Below, piece by piece: positions 33,587-46,545 of a DNA stretch of 64,000 nt. The translations under genes and the position numbers were made by a program. The stretch spans positions 1,550,001 to 1,614,000 of the forward strand of contig OZ253556.1 in the NCBI GenBank assembly GCA_965262705.1, given 5' to 3'. Position 1 is the stretch's first letter. The number at the start of each line of letters is the position of its first letter. Below the pieces are notes generated by a model. The model did not search any database and was not told the DNA's origin. It saw nothing but the letters and a program-made list of their open reading frames with translations. This DNA comes from UJ101 sp965262705. Its GTDB lineage: Bacteria; Bacteroidota; Bacteroidia; Flavobacteriales; UJ101.

Positions 33587-33771
33587 TAAATAACCCATCA
33601 TCACTCGGACTGCCTGTAGTTATAATGACCGTCTATTATTTTACTTATTTTTTCCCAGTCTAACAAACGGTTTAACTGAGTAAAAAAAGCCTTTTTTATC
33701 TTTCTTGTGTGTAAATCACAAATACTATCGGCTAAAGTAGGATGATGATATATTTTCATGCCATAAATATA

Positions 33772-33936
33772 GAGACCGTTGCAAAAAGCACTTTAGCAAA
33801 AAAATGCAACGCTCGATAAAAATTAAACACCGGAGCAATCTAATGGGTGTGGAGGATTTTAATTTTTTGAGAAGGAAACAGTTTGAAGTTAGATGCTTTC
33901 TTTTTCATATTTTTTTATATGTTCTGCAACGGTCTC
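33772..33936 (-). repeat. MITE-F, 165 bp, inserted in IS copy 2
   Basis: Perfect 12-bp ends GAGACCGTTGCA / TGCAACGGTCTC. The flanks are CCATAAATATA and ATATACTATC, while the uninterrupted site in IS copy 3 is CCATAAATATACTATC, so ATATA (5 bp) is duplicated. Central hairpin: AAAAATTAAACACCGG...TTTTAATTTTT. This is the cleanest evidence of mobility in the window. Confidence 0.93.
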
Positions 33937-34053
33937 ATATACTATCTTTTTAGATAAAATAACAACTTAGGATGACTTTTTTTATATCTAATCTTTCATT
34001 ATCTTTCAACGGTCTTGTATAATTGATTAAATGAGGTTACTGGCTAGGTTTTA

Positions 34054-34061
34054 TATCTTTG
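34054..34061 (+). promoter_or_regulatory. Probable radA -7 box
   Basis: TATCTTTG fits TAnnTTTG, 27 bp upstream of the radA ATG. Confidence 0.45.
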
Positions 34062-34088
34062 TGAAATAGACACGAGGTATAAAAAATT

Positions 34089-35474
34089 ATGGCAAAAACA
34101 AAAAAGGCGTACTATTGTCAGAATTGCGGCGCGCAATATTCTCAATGGATGGGGCAGTGTAAAGTCTGTAAAGAGTGGAATACAATTGTAGAGGAAATTA
34201 TCGTAAAAGAGCAAAAAGCGCAGGACTGGAAAGAAACAACAGCTAAAGCATTTCAAACCAATGAATTCATTAATATTATTGATATTGATTTAGAAGAGGA
34301 ATCTCGAATAAAAACACAAAACCAAGAGTTAGATAATGTGCTGGGGGGAGGAATAGTCCCCGGCTCTATGATTTTGATAGGAGGAGAGCCGGGTATCGGT
34401 AAATCCACCTTGCTATTGCAATTAGCCCTTTCTATGCAAAATAGTAAGGTACTTTATGTATCAGGAGAAGAAAGCGCTAATCAGATTAAAATGCGCGCCG
34501 ACCGAATTGGGAGGATTAATCAGCAGTGCTTTTTATTAGCAGAAACTCATACGCAGGAAATATTTAAACAGATTAAAAAATTGAAGCCTCAACTTTTGAT
34601 CATTGATTCAATTCAAACGCTTCATTCTCAATATATAGAATCCTCTGCGGGGAGTATTTCTCAAATCAGAGAATGCACCAATGAATTAATGCAGTTTGCT
34701 AAAGAAACGCAAACGCCCGTTTTTATTATCGGTCATATTACAAAAGACGGCAATATCGCCGGACCTAAAATATTAGAACATATTGTAGATGTAGTGCTGC
34801 AATTTGAAGGAGATAGAAATCATGTCTATCGCATTTTGCGGGCGAATAAAAATCGTTTTGGCTCCACGGCAGAGATTGGCATCTATGAAATGAGAGGAGG
34901 AGGCTTGCGAGAGGTGCCAAACCCTTCAGAAACCTTAATTAATAAAAGAGACGAAGAGCTAAGTGGCAGTGCCGTTATTGCCATTATGGAAGGACGGCGG
35001 CCTATGATTATTGAGGTGCAGGCACTCGTCAGTACTGCGGTGTATGGCACCCCTCAACGTTCAGCGACCGGCTTTGATACCCGGCGGCTTAATATGCTGC
35101 TTGCCGTATTAGAAAAACGGGCAGGATTTCGTCTCGGCGCAAAAGATGTTTTTCTAAACGTTACAGGAGGAATAAAAATAGACGACCCTTCAGTTGATTT
35201 AGGTGTGCTTATGGCTATTTTATCTTCCAATGAAGATATTGCCATCCCCAAAAAATATTGTTTTGCTGCTGAGGTGGGGTTGAGCGGAGAAATAAGACCC
35301 GTAAACCACATTGAAAAGCGAATTCAAGAAGCAGAAAAACTGGGGTTTGAAGTAATTTTTATCTCAAAATATAACACGATCAGAAATCATTCTTTTATCA
35401 TTCACATCATGCCTGTTTCCAAAGTATCCGAGGTATATTCTTTCTTGTTTAAAAACAGGGATAGCACTTATTAA
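34089..35474 (+). CDS. radA: DNA repair protein RadA
   Basis: RecA-like helicase that helps branch migration in recombination. 461 residues. N-terminal four-Cys zinc finger (YYCQNCGAQ...GQCKVCKEW, residues 8-30), Walker A GGEPGIGKSTLLLQL, Walker B LLIIDSIQTL, the RadA-specific KNRFG motif (ANKNRFGSTAE), and a C-terminal Lon-like domain (VTGGIKIDDPSVDLGVLMA) in which the protease residues are not conserved. All parts are intact. ATG at 34089 without Shine-Dalgarno sequence. Confidence 0.97.
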   Translation: MAKTKKAYYCQNCGAQYSQWMGQCKVCKEWNTIVEEIIVKEQKAQDWKETTAKAFQTNEFINIIDIDLEEESRIKTQNQELDNVLGGGIVPGSMILIGGEPGIGKSTLLLQLALSMQNSKVLYVSGEESANQIKMRADRIGRINQQCFLLAETHTQEIFKQIKKLKPQLLIIDSIQTLHSQYIESSAGSISQIRECTNELMQFAKETQTPVFIIGHITKDGNIAGPKILEHIVDVVLQFEGDRNHVYRILRANKNRFGSTAEIGIYEMRGGGLREVPNPSETLINKRDEELSGSAVIAIMEGRRPMIIEVQALVSTAVYGTPQRSATGFDTRRLNMLLAVLEKRAGFRLGAKDVFLNVTGGIKIDDPSVDLGVLMAILSSNEDIAIPKKYCFAAEVGLSGEIRPVNHIEKRIQEAEKLGFEVIFISKYNTIRNHSFIIHIMPVSKVSEVYSFLFKNRDSTY

Positions 35475-35555
35475 AAAGCCTTTTAATCCTTTGAAGTTCG
35501 TTCATATAAAGTTTATAGCAATCTAAAGGTTCCGCCTCTTTCTATTTTCTTTTTT

Positions 35556-35670
35556 GGGCGTTTCCGCCTATCGGCGGTCGGGCTATTCGCTAAATCTTTT
35601 TGTTGAGGTAAATTTTTACCCCAACAAAAAGGATACCGCTTCTATCCCTAACGCTCACCCCGCAAAGCCC
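35556..35670 (-). repeat. SR-1 structured repeat, copy D
   Basis: Same boxes on the minus strand (GCGTTAGGGATAG, GATTTAGCGAATAGCCCGAC, GGAAACGCCC). Hairpin 1 is CTTTTTGTTGGGGTAAA / TTTACCTCAACAAAAAG: the C-G pair of other copies is a G-C pair here, a compensatory change. Hairpin 2 is CCGCC / GGCGG. Confidence 0.85.
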
Positions 35671-35739
35671 TTTAGTAATGCAAAGCCTGGGAACAGTAAG
35701 TCAAAGTAAGTTAAAAATTAAAATCCTTTTTAAAAAACT

Positions 35740-35882
35740 GAAACCGTCGCAGAACACATAAAAAAAAGATGAAAAAGAACGCATTTAGCTTCGCTGACTT
35801 GCAGTTAATTTTTATTGAGCGTTACATTTCGACAGGCTCAATACAAGCATTTTTTCGTTAGAGTGCTTTTTGCAACGGTCTC
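35740..35882 (+). repeat. MITE-F with REP-F trace
   Basis: GAAACCGTCGCAGAACACAT to TTTTTGCAACGGTCTC; the central hairpin is deleted and TTTCGACAGGCTCAATACAA, a REP-F-like arm, is inside. Ends 3 bp before the idi stop codon. Confidence 0.8.
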
Positions 35883-35885
35883 AAA

Positions 35886-36395
35886 CTATAGGTATTTCCA
35901 ATAAGCTTCAAATATTATTTTAAACCAAGCGGTATATTTTTGAGGATTACACTTTAAGTCTTTTTCAATCGCATTAAATGTTACCCAATCATAATCATTT
36001 ACCTCTTTAGGATTTATCTTTGGATTTTCATTAAAATATCCGGTAAAAACATAATCTAATTCGTGTTCAATTAGTCCTTGCCCTACATCGGCACGATAAA
36101 TGAAATGAAATTTTTCTTCTAACGAGCAGCTAAACCCCATTTCTTCTTTTAACCTTCTTTGCGCTGCTTTTTTGTAGGGTTCTCCTTCCCGAGGATGGCT
36201 GCAGCAAGTATTTGTCCAAAGCAAAGGAGAGTGATATTTACTTTTAGCTCGTTGTTGCAACAATGTCTGTTCCTTATCATTAAATATAAAAACAGAAAAG
36301 GCTCTATGCAACAGCCCTTTTTTATGTGCCTCCAGTTTATCCATTGTCCCTATCGGTTCGTCTTTTTCATTAACTAAAACCACTTTTTGTTGCAT
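35886..36395 (-). CDS. idi: Isopentenyl-diphosphate delta-isomerase, type 1
   Basis: Interconverts IPP and DMAPP for isoprenoid synthesis. 169 residues from ATG at 36395 (MQQKVVLVNEKDEPIGTMDK); an upstream TTG-started extension derives from repeat sequence. Nudix fold: the catalytic Cys is in WTNTCCSHPREGE, the Nudix-like box is AAQRRLKEEMGFSC and the catalytic Glu is in IEHELDYVF. No pathway neighbour. Confidence 0.94.
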   Translation of the reverse strand: MQQKVVLVNEKDEPIGTMDKLEAHKKGLLHRAFSVFIFNDKEQTLLQQRAKSKYHSPLLWTNTCCSHPREGEPYKKAAQRRLKEEMGFSCSLEEKFHFIYRADVGQGLIEHELDYVFTGYFNENPKINPKEVNDYDWVTFNAIEKDLKCNPQKYTAWFKIIFEAYWKYL

Positions 36396-36420
36396 TGATT
36401 TAAAAAATTTATCTGTTACA

Positions 36421-36668
36421 AGACCTTTAGATTGCACTGACTTTAGCTTTGCTGACTTTCAGTTCAGTTACAGAATACAAAAAAAACATGAGAACATTAT
36501 GCTTTAGCTTCAAACGGCTTCCTTAATTGGTTATTGAGCACATTCGAAATATGGTTACTGAGTACTTCGACCAGGCTCTCAGTAACCACCTGTCGGAGTA
36601 CTCAGCTATTTAATTTTTTTGGGCACTCACTGACTTGCATTTTCTAAAGTGCTTTTTGCAACGGTCTC
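36421..36668. repeat. MITE-F carrying nested REP-F
   Basis: MITE-F left part (CAGAATACAAAAAAAACATG, GCTTTAGCTTCAAACGGCTT) and right end (AAGTGCTTTTTGCAACGGTC, TCG) enclose about 85 bp of REP-F (36526-36610) with at least three arms (GGTTATTGAGCACATTCGAA, GGTTACTGAGTACTTCGACC, CTGTCGGAGTACTCAGC). Confidence 0.8.
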
Positions 36669-36702
36669 GATTTATTTTAAAAAAAATTTTTATTAAAATA
36701 TC

Positions 36703-37446
36703 TTAAGAACTTTTACTATACGTAACATAATTTTCTAATGCCATGGACATTGAAGGGGTTTCTGAAGTAGGGGCTTGAATATCAACCTTTAAACCAACAT
36801 TTTCTGCTGCTTTTTCCGTGCTTTTTCCAAAAACGGCTATCCGGGTTCCATCTTGCTTAAAATCAGGAAAATTCTCTAATAATGATTTAATTCCGGAAGG
36901 GCTAAAAAATACTAAAATATCATAATGAAAATCTTCTAATTCGGATAAATCGCTACTTATCGTTTTATACATTATCGCTCTTTTCCAACGGATCTTTAGC
37001 CTATTCAACGTTCGTACCACAGTGGTTGATAATACATCGGAAGAAGGGAGCATAAATTGCTCGGTATTATGCTTATTTAAATAAGGTATAAGGTCTTTAA
37101 AAACTTTACCCCCGACATAAATTTTACGCTTTCTGTAAAGAATATAATTTTGCAAATATTTTGCAATTGCCTCAGACTGGCAAAAATATTTTAATGTTAT
37201 AGGTATTTTATAGCGCATTTCTTCAGCTAGTCTAAAAAAATTATCAACCGCGTTTCTACTAGTTAGAATAATTGCTGTAAATTGTGAAAAGTCTATTTTT
37301 TGTTTTCTAATTTCCTTCGCACCAACCCCTTCTATATGGATGAAAGGGACAAAATCAACTTTAATATTTTTTTTCTCAAGTTTAAAATATGGCGAAGTTT
37401 CTGTCTTAGGTCGGGGTTGTGAAATAAGTATTGACTTTACCTTCAT
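36703..37446 (-). CDS. hemD: Uroporphyrinogen-III synthase
   Basis: Cyclises hydroxymethylbilane to uroporphyrinogen III in heme synthesis. 247 residues. The two-domain HemD pattern is recognisable: ISQPRPKT and FTAIILTSRNAVDNFFRLAE in domain 1, IMYKTISSDL, ILVFFSPSGIKSLLENFP and RIAVFGKSTEKAAENVGLK in domain 2. Sequence conservation in the family is low, but the S/T-R-N-A and FFSPSG motifs are typical. No other heme gene is nearby. The next feature upstream is IS copy 3. Confidence 0.9.
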   Translation of the reverse strand: MKVKSILISQPRPKTETSPYFKLEKKNIKVDFVPFIHIEGVGAKEIRKQKIDFSQFTAIILTSRNAVDNFFRLAEEMRYKIPITLKYFCQSEAIAKYLQNYILYRKRKIYVGGKVFKDLIPYLNKHNTEQFMLPSSDVLSTTVVRTLNRLKIRWKRAIMYKTISSDLSELEDFHYDILVFFSPSGIKSLLENFPDFKQDGTRIAVFGKSTEKAAENVGLKVDIQAPTSETPSMSMALENYVTYSKSS

Positions 37447-37531
37447 TATATTTTCCGCTTAATCTCTATTATGGTTTCACCTAAAATAAGTAAGGGTAGA
37501 AATTCTAAAATGCAAAGGTACAAAATAATAT

Positions 37532-38347
37532 AAGACCATTGCAAAACTTAATGTTTTTTTAGGATAGTGTTTTCGGGAGTTATTAGGAGATTATGATAAA
37601 CTTTTTTTTATTTCTATCTCTTTTTTGCTTTATCTTGATTTGATGAATTGCAATTCTCTTAATTTTTACAATTAGACGCAAGTATCACAGGACTCCGATA
37701 TAAATTATAACTTATCGCCTCTATCAGGTTTTGCGTATGCATCTTTGCTATCCCGCTATATCTTGCCTTTCGGTTTTAATGAAGTCTCTACTACATTGGC
37801 GTCTACTATCGCTCCTTTTTTTATGATGATTTTGGCGTTCTAATTGACCGTTGATCTCCTTAAATAGACGATAGTAGGCATTCGCCTGCGTCATCAATGT
37901 TCTAAATCTACTCAAAGTACTATGATCAGGCGAGGATTCCTCTATCTGTAAACCACAAAAATAACTGAAGGAAAGACTGTCATTTATCCTATCTTACACT
38001 TCGTAATCGCTTAAGCCATACCAAGTTTGTAATAAACACATCTTGAATAATAATAAACCATCATAACTCGGACTGCCCGTCGCACTTTTCCCCTTATTAT
38101 AATGGTCATCTATTATTTTACTTATTTTTCCCCAGTCTAACAAACGATTTAACTGCGTGAAAAAAGTCTTTTTTATCTTTCTTGTGCGTAAATCACAAAT
38201 ACTATCGGCTAAAGTAGGATGATGATATATTTTCATGCCATAAATATACTATCTTTTTAGATAAAATAGCTGATTAGGATGCTTGCTTAGCGTAGTCGAA
38301 GTATCACTTTTTTTATATCTAATCTTTCATTACCTTGCAACGGTCTT
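37532..38347 (-). mobile_element. IS5-type element, copy 3 (816 bp, deleted)
   Basis: Both ends present: AAGACCATTGCAAAACTTAA at 37532 and TTGCAACGGTCTT ending 38347. The transposase N-terminus starts at 38236 (MKIYHHPTLADSICDLRTRK). The first catalytic Asp segment KGAIVDANVVETSLKPK is intact here, but the sequence between it and the final SGGVARYRGIAK-like part is deleted, removing the second Asp and the Glu. Lacks the REP-F insertions found in copies 1 and 2, so it shows the uninterrupted form of those sites. A stray REP-F arm (TAGTCGAAGTA) lies at 38290-38312. Confidence 0.85.
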
Positions 38348-38516
38348 GACAAATGTAAAGAAAACAAAAGAAAAAATGACAAGTATTATTCGCACAAAAT
38401 ATATATGGGCTAAGAAACTTGCATTTGGTTAAATTACTTTGCGAGGAGGAATCAATAAACGAAGAAACGCTATAAAATCAATAAAACCACAAACTTATCA
38501 ATCAAGAGAAAGTAAG

Positions 38517-39917
38517 CTACTTCCCGATACAAAACTTTCCGAAGATAGTTCCTAATATATCCTTATCTATGTCTATTTCTCCGGTGATTTGTCCCAGATA
38601 ATTTAACGCCTCACGAACATCTAAGGCAAGTAAGTCATTAGATAATTTAGATGCCAGTCCCGTCTTTATTTCCGCGATACATTTTAAGGCTTTTATCAAT
38701 GCTTCATAGTGCCGGGTATTGGTTACAATCGTTTGTAGGTGAGTTGTATTATTCCTTTCGATTGATTTAATCAGTTCGTTGATTAGCTTTGGAATGCCGG
38801 TTTTATTCTTAGCAGAAATACAAAGGGTTTTTGCACATGATTTAAACGGGAACAACGGCGGCAAAACTTCTTGTAAATCAGATTTATTTATAAGAATAAT
38901 GATTTTTTTATCCGGATAGTCCGAAACTATACGTTTTATCTCGCTAAGATAATGCCCCTCCTCTTTTACTCTTACTTTTTCTGCATCGATCAAGTATAAA
39001 ACGATGCTTGATTTTTTTATCTTTTCAAATGTTTTTTGTATTCCGATTTTTTCAATTTTATCCTCCGTAGCACGAATGCCAGCCGTGTCAATAAAACGAT
39101 AACGAATTCCGCGCAAAACGATTTCATCTTCGACAGCATCCCGTGTAGTTCCTGCAATATTCGAGACAATTGCGCGCTCCTCGTTTAATAGCGCATTCAA
39201 CAGCGTTGATTTACCAGCATTTGGCGCCCCTATAATCGCTACGGGTACGCCCTCTTTCATTACGTTTCCTAAGGAAAAAGAGTCTGAAAGGTACTTTAAC
39301 CGAATGTTCAGTTTTTCTAATAATGCGCCAAGCATTTTTCTATCAGCAAACTCTACTTCCTCCGTTGAAAAATCTAACTCCAGCTCCAGAAGAGAAGCAA
39401 AATGAATCAACTCTTTGCGCAGGGTTTTTAGTTCCTTTGAAAAACCGCCTCTCATCTGCGACAAAGCCGTTTGATGGGCAGCCTCAGAATTAGCTGCAAT
39501 TAAATCTGCTACAGCTTCCGCCTGCGACAAATCCATCTTGCCGTTTAAAAAAGCCCGTAAGGTGTATTCACCGGGGGCAGCCATACGAGCTCCTTTTTTA
39601 ATCAATAATTCAATGATCTGCCGTTGAATAAAAACAGAACCGTGGCAAGAAATTTCTACCACATTTTCACCTGTGTAGGAATAAGGAGTTTTAAAAATTG
39701 AAAATAAAGCTTGATCTATCGAGTGCTTCCCCTCTTTTACCATCCCCAGGTGAATCGTGTGCGATTTTTGATGGATTAACCGCTTTTTCTGCCGCGTAGA
39801 TTCAAATACCAAATCGGCAATTTTAACGGCTTCTTCTCCCGATAAGCGAATCATCGCAACCGCTCCTGATCCATTGGGCGTGGCGAGTGCCACAATCGTG
39901 TCTTTAAGAGAGTTCAT
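38517..39917 (-). CDS. mnmE: tRNA uridine-5-carboxymethylaminomethyl modification GTPase
   Basis: With MnmG it modifies U34 of several tRNAs. 466 residues from ATG at 39917 (MNSLKDTIVALATPNGSGAV). N-terminal tetrahydrofolate-binding domain, helical domain, and an inserted G domain with G1 GAPNAGKST, G3 DTAGIRATE and G4 NKSD. The conserved C-terminal C-I-G-K (FGKFCIGK) with the catalytic Cys is intact. Upstream lies a stretch of rRNA promoter DNA on the other strand. Confidence 0.96.
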   Translation of the reverse strand: MNSLKDTIVALATPNGSGAVAMIRLSGEEAVKIADLVFESTRQKKRLIHQKSHTIHLGMVKEGKHSIDQALFSIFKTPYSYTGENVVEISCHGSVFIQRQIIELLIKKGARMAAPGEYTLRAFLNGKMDLSQAEAVADLIAANSEAAHQTALSQMRGGFSKELKTLRKELIHFASLLELELDFSTEEVEFADRKMLGALLEKLNIRLKYLSDSFSLGNVMKEGVPVAIIGAPNAGKSTLLNALLNEERAIVSNIAGTTRDAVEDEIVLRGIRYRFIDTAGIRATEDKIEKIGIQKTFEKIKKSSIVLYLIDAEKVRVKEEGHYLSEIKRIVSDYPDKKIIILINKSDLQEVLPPLFPFKSCAKTLCISAKNKTGIPKLINELIKSIERNNTTHLQTIVTNTRHYEALIKALKCIAEIKTGLASKLSNDLLALDVREALNYLGQITGEIDIDKDILGTIFGKFCIGK

Positions 39918-39939
39918 AACGCAAAAGTAATCACTTAAA

Positions 39940-40130
39940 AATAAAGACCGTTGCAAAAAGATTTAATGGGGTCTATAATCTTTATTTTTTAGTTTTTTTA
40001 TTTTACTTACTCACGTTATTGGATAAATTTTCAGCATATATTTGGAGTTATATAGTGCTGTTTATCAAAAATTTATGGTGTATTATTTTGATGTAGGGAT
40101 AGAAGGGTTGTAAAAAAAGACAAAAAAGAT
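39940..40130. other. Spacer between mnmE and the rRNA promoter
   Basis: Holds a MITE-F left-end fragment (AAAGACCGTTGCAAAAAG, about 39941-39958) and AT-rich sequence. No gene seen. Confidence 0.5.
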
Positions 40131-40161
40131 TTGTTGGATAATAAAAAGGGTTATATATTTG
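40131..40161 (+). promoter_or_regulatory. rRNA operon promoter
   Basis: TTG (40131-40133), 20 bp, TATATTTG (40154-40161), a strong Bacteroidota-type promoter. Expected transcription start about 40168, leaving a leader of roughly 170 nt before 16S. Confidence 0.7.
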
Positions 40162-40201
40162 CGCTCCCTTTTGGTGATTGAATCATGGGGGGATTTATAA
40201 A

Positions 40202-40215
40202 AAGAAGTTCATTGA
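40202..40215 (+). repeat. Pre-rRNA box AAGAAGTTCATTGA, copy 1
   Basis: This 14-mer occurs in the 16S leader and again at 42391-42404 in front of 23S, a similar distance upstream of each mature rRNA. Confidence 0.6.
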
Positions 40216-40339
40216 TAAAGAGCACTTTTTATCTTTAGTTATAGAGATAGAAGAGTAAGAAAGAGAAGACAAGAAAATGCGGGTTCAGAGATTTTTTGAT
40301 TAGGCTAGGATTTACGGAAAAGATTAAATAAAATTTTTA

Positions 40340-41876
<1,537 letters not shown>

Positions 41877-42082
41877 GAGAAAATCGTAAAGAAGGTTTTA
41901 GTTGAGAGATTTTTCGCATTTTTTTGTTTTTTTCTTTTTTATTGAAATAAAAAATAATCAGAAAAGAGATAATTAAGCTCCTATAAAGTATAGGAGGATT
42001 CATTATAAAAGTATAGTGGGTTTTTCATATAATTTAGATGTGTGCAATTGTGCATGCAGGGGATTTTCGGGCAGATGGATAG

Positions 42083-42156
42083 AGTTCCATAGCTCAGCTG
42101 GTTAGAGCGCTACACTGATAATGTAGAGGTCGGCAGTTCGAGTCTGCCTGGAACTA
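42083..42156 (+). tRNA. tRNA-Ile (anticodon GAT)
   Basis: Acceptor AGTTCCA/TGGAACT, anticodon stem CTACA/TGTAG with loop CTGATAA. In the 16S-23S spacer. CCA not encoded. Confidence 0.96.
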
Positions 42157-42234
42157 CGAATAAAAGGAGAGATGAAGAGGGGTCAGTTAAGCAAATTTTT
42201 GTTAAACAAGAGTTGAGTTATTCTTTTCTAGAAA

Positions 42235-42308
42235 GGGGGATTAGCTCAGCTGGCTAGAGCGCCTGCCTTGCACGCAGGAGGTCATCGGTTCGACTCCGAT
42301 ATTCTCCA
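42235..42308 (+). tRNA. tRNA-Ala (anticodon TGC)
   Basis: Acceptor GGGGGAT/ATTCTCC, anticodon stem CCTGC/GCAGG with loop CTTGCAC. In the 16S-23S spacer. CCA not encoded. Confidence 0.96.
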
Positions 42309-42390
42309 CACAGAAAGTTCAGGTAAGAGAAGATAAGCAAAGGGAAATTTTATTTTCTGCTATTAACGCTTACCAGGGACGAAAAAAAAT

Positions 42391-42404
42391 AAGAAGTTCA
42401 TTGA
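42391..42404 (+). repeat. Pre-rRNA box AAGAAGTTCATTGA, copy 2
   Basis: Identical to 40202-40215; located about 110 bp before 23S. Confidence 0.6.
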
Positions 42405-42512
42405 CATATTGACGAAAGAAGAGAAAAGGTTAAATTTTTTCTATAAAGAAAAAAAAGAAAAGCGCGAGTATTTACTATAAGACTTTGCTTCTGTAAAAAG
42501 AAGCATGTTGAG

Positions 42513-45408
<2,896 letters not shown>

Positions 45409-45517
45409 TAAAGAGAGATCTTTGAAAGGTCTGAAAAAGTCTTATAAAATAATAGCAACCGCTTTTTTTAAAGTCATCTTTTTCTCTTCTTCGTTGAATG
45501 TCATCTGAAAGATTTTT

Positions 45518-45624
45518 AGGTGGTTATGGCATCGGGGCACACCTCTTCCCATTCCGAACAGAGCAGTTAAGCCCGATAGCGCCGATGGTACTGAGTAAAA
45601 TCGGGAGAGTAGGTCACCGCCCCT
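45518..45624 (+). rRNA. rrf: 5S ribosomal RNA
   Basis: About 107 nt: AGGTGGTTATGGC at the 5' side, TTCCCATTCCGAACAGAG in loop B/C, and GTAGGTCACCGCC at the 3' side pairing with the start (GGTGG/CCGCC). Followed by CCC and seven T, a likely end of transcription. Confidence 0.93.
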
Positions 45625-45696
45625 TTTTTTAATTAAGCGCGTTATGTGTATCATAAAGCGCTTTTTTTATAAATTCAAAACTTCAGATTACGATGC

Positions 45697-45903
45697 GAGA
45701 CCGTTGCAGAACACACAAAAAAGTATGAAAAAGAAAGCATCTCGCTTCAAACTACTTCCTTCTCAAAAAATTAAAGTCCTCACAACCAAAAGATTGCTCC
45801 GGGGTTTAATTTTTAGCTTCGCTGACTTGCAATTCTCGGGCGTTGCATTTCGGCAAACTCAATACAAGCATTTTTTTGTTAGCATGCTTTTTGCAACGGT
45901 CTC
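45697..45903 (+). repeat. MITE-F with REP-F trace
   Basis: GAGACCGTTGCAGAACACAC to GCTTTTTGCAACGGTCTC, perfect 12-bp ends. Contains GCTGACTTGCA and TTTCGGCAAACTCAATACAA. Fills the gap between 5S rRNA and gldD. Confidence 0.9.
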
Positions 45904-45972
45904 GAATTCCTCATGCTCATTTCCAGGTATATTTGAATAATTGAGCCTTTTAGCGTTCTTAGTAAACTAGGC

Positions 45973-46545
45973 TTATTTTACTTCTCTCCAACGAAGCGTT
46001 TCAGCTAAGTGTTTAATGTCCTTTGCGATATAATCAACTGCCGGGCGTAAAGAATCGGGCTTAGGAATGGAATGGAAATACAAGGCGCCCTGAAGAAAGT
46101 AATATAGGCTGTCGGTAAAATGAAATTGAATGTTAGAAGCGGTTTTTCCTTCAAAGCGAGTAATTATCCCGTAGATGTTTTCGTGAGCATTTTGATACGT
46201 ATAGTCGTGAATAGCACTTGCTTTTATCATATGCTCATCCAATAATTTTCCTGTGTCTTTCAATAAGGATTTTAGATTATTTTTAATGGGTAAGTAGGTT
46301 AAATAGAGGGTTGCTTTCATTTTCTTATAATGAATATCGCAGCCGTTGGTTCTTTTTTTGCTTTGCTTAACCGTGGCAAACTGATTGTATTCAAAAGTGT
46401 AGGGTTGTAAGGGGGAAAACGTTTTATATTGGGGGTTAGGATACTCCAAGCGAACATGTCCGCGAGGTTTAGCCGTTGTGTCGCTCTTGCATGCGTATAA
46501 AATAAATAACCCGCCCATCAACAGAAAAATATTTTTATTACTCAT
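45973..46545 (-). CDS. gldD: Gliding motility lipoprotein GldD
   Basis: 190 residues with a lipoprotein signal (NIFLLMGGLFILYACKSDT, Cys19). The segment after it, KPRGHVRLEYPNPQYKTF, is the GldD signature. Gld proteins form or support the gliding motor and the type IX secretion system; GldD is required for gliding in Flavobacterium but its biochemical role is unknown. The start overlaps the end of gldE by 8 bp, so the two are an operon as in other Flavobacteriia. Alone this does not prove the organism glides. Confidence 0.93.
   Translation of the reverse strand: MSNKNIFLLMGGLFILYACKSDTTAKPRGHVRLEYPNPQYKTFSPLQPYTFEYNQFATVKQSKKRTNGCDIHYKKMKATLYLTYLPIKNNLKSLLKDTGKLLDEHMIKASAIHDYTYQNAHENIYGIITRFEGKTASNIQFHFTDSLYYFLQGALYFHSIPKPDSLRPAVDYIAKDIKHLAETLRWREVK

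Larger units (their letters stand above)
32793..34016 (-). mobile_element. IS5-type element, copy 2 (internally deleted)
   Basis: Ends AAGACCATTGCAAAACTT (32793) and, at the other side, AATGAAAGATAATCTTTCAACGGTCTT-like sequence ending 34016. The transposase reads leftward. Its N-terminal part, the segment YGLSDYEVEDRVNDSLSFSY and LSRFRT are present, then a deletion of the central region joins directly to KKGLVLG..., so the first catalytic Asp is gone. Two REP-F palindromes and one complete MITE-F (33772-33936) are inserted in it. Not functional. Confidence 0.85.
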
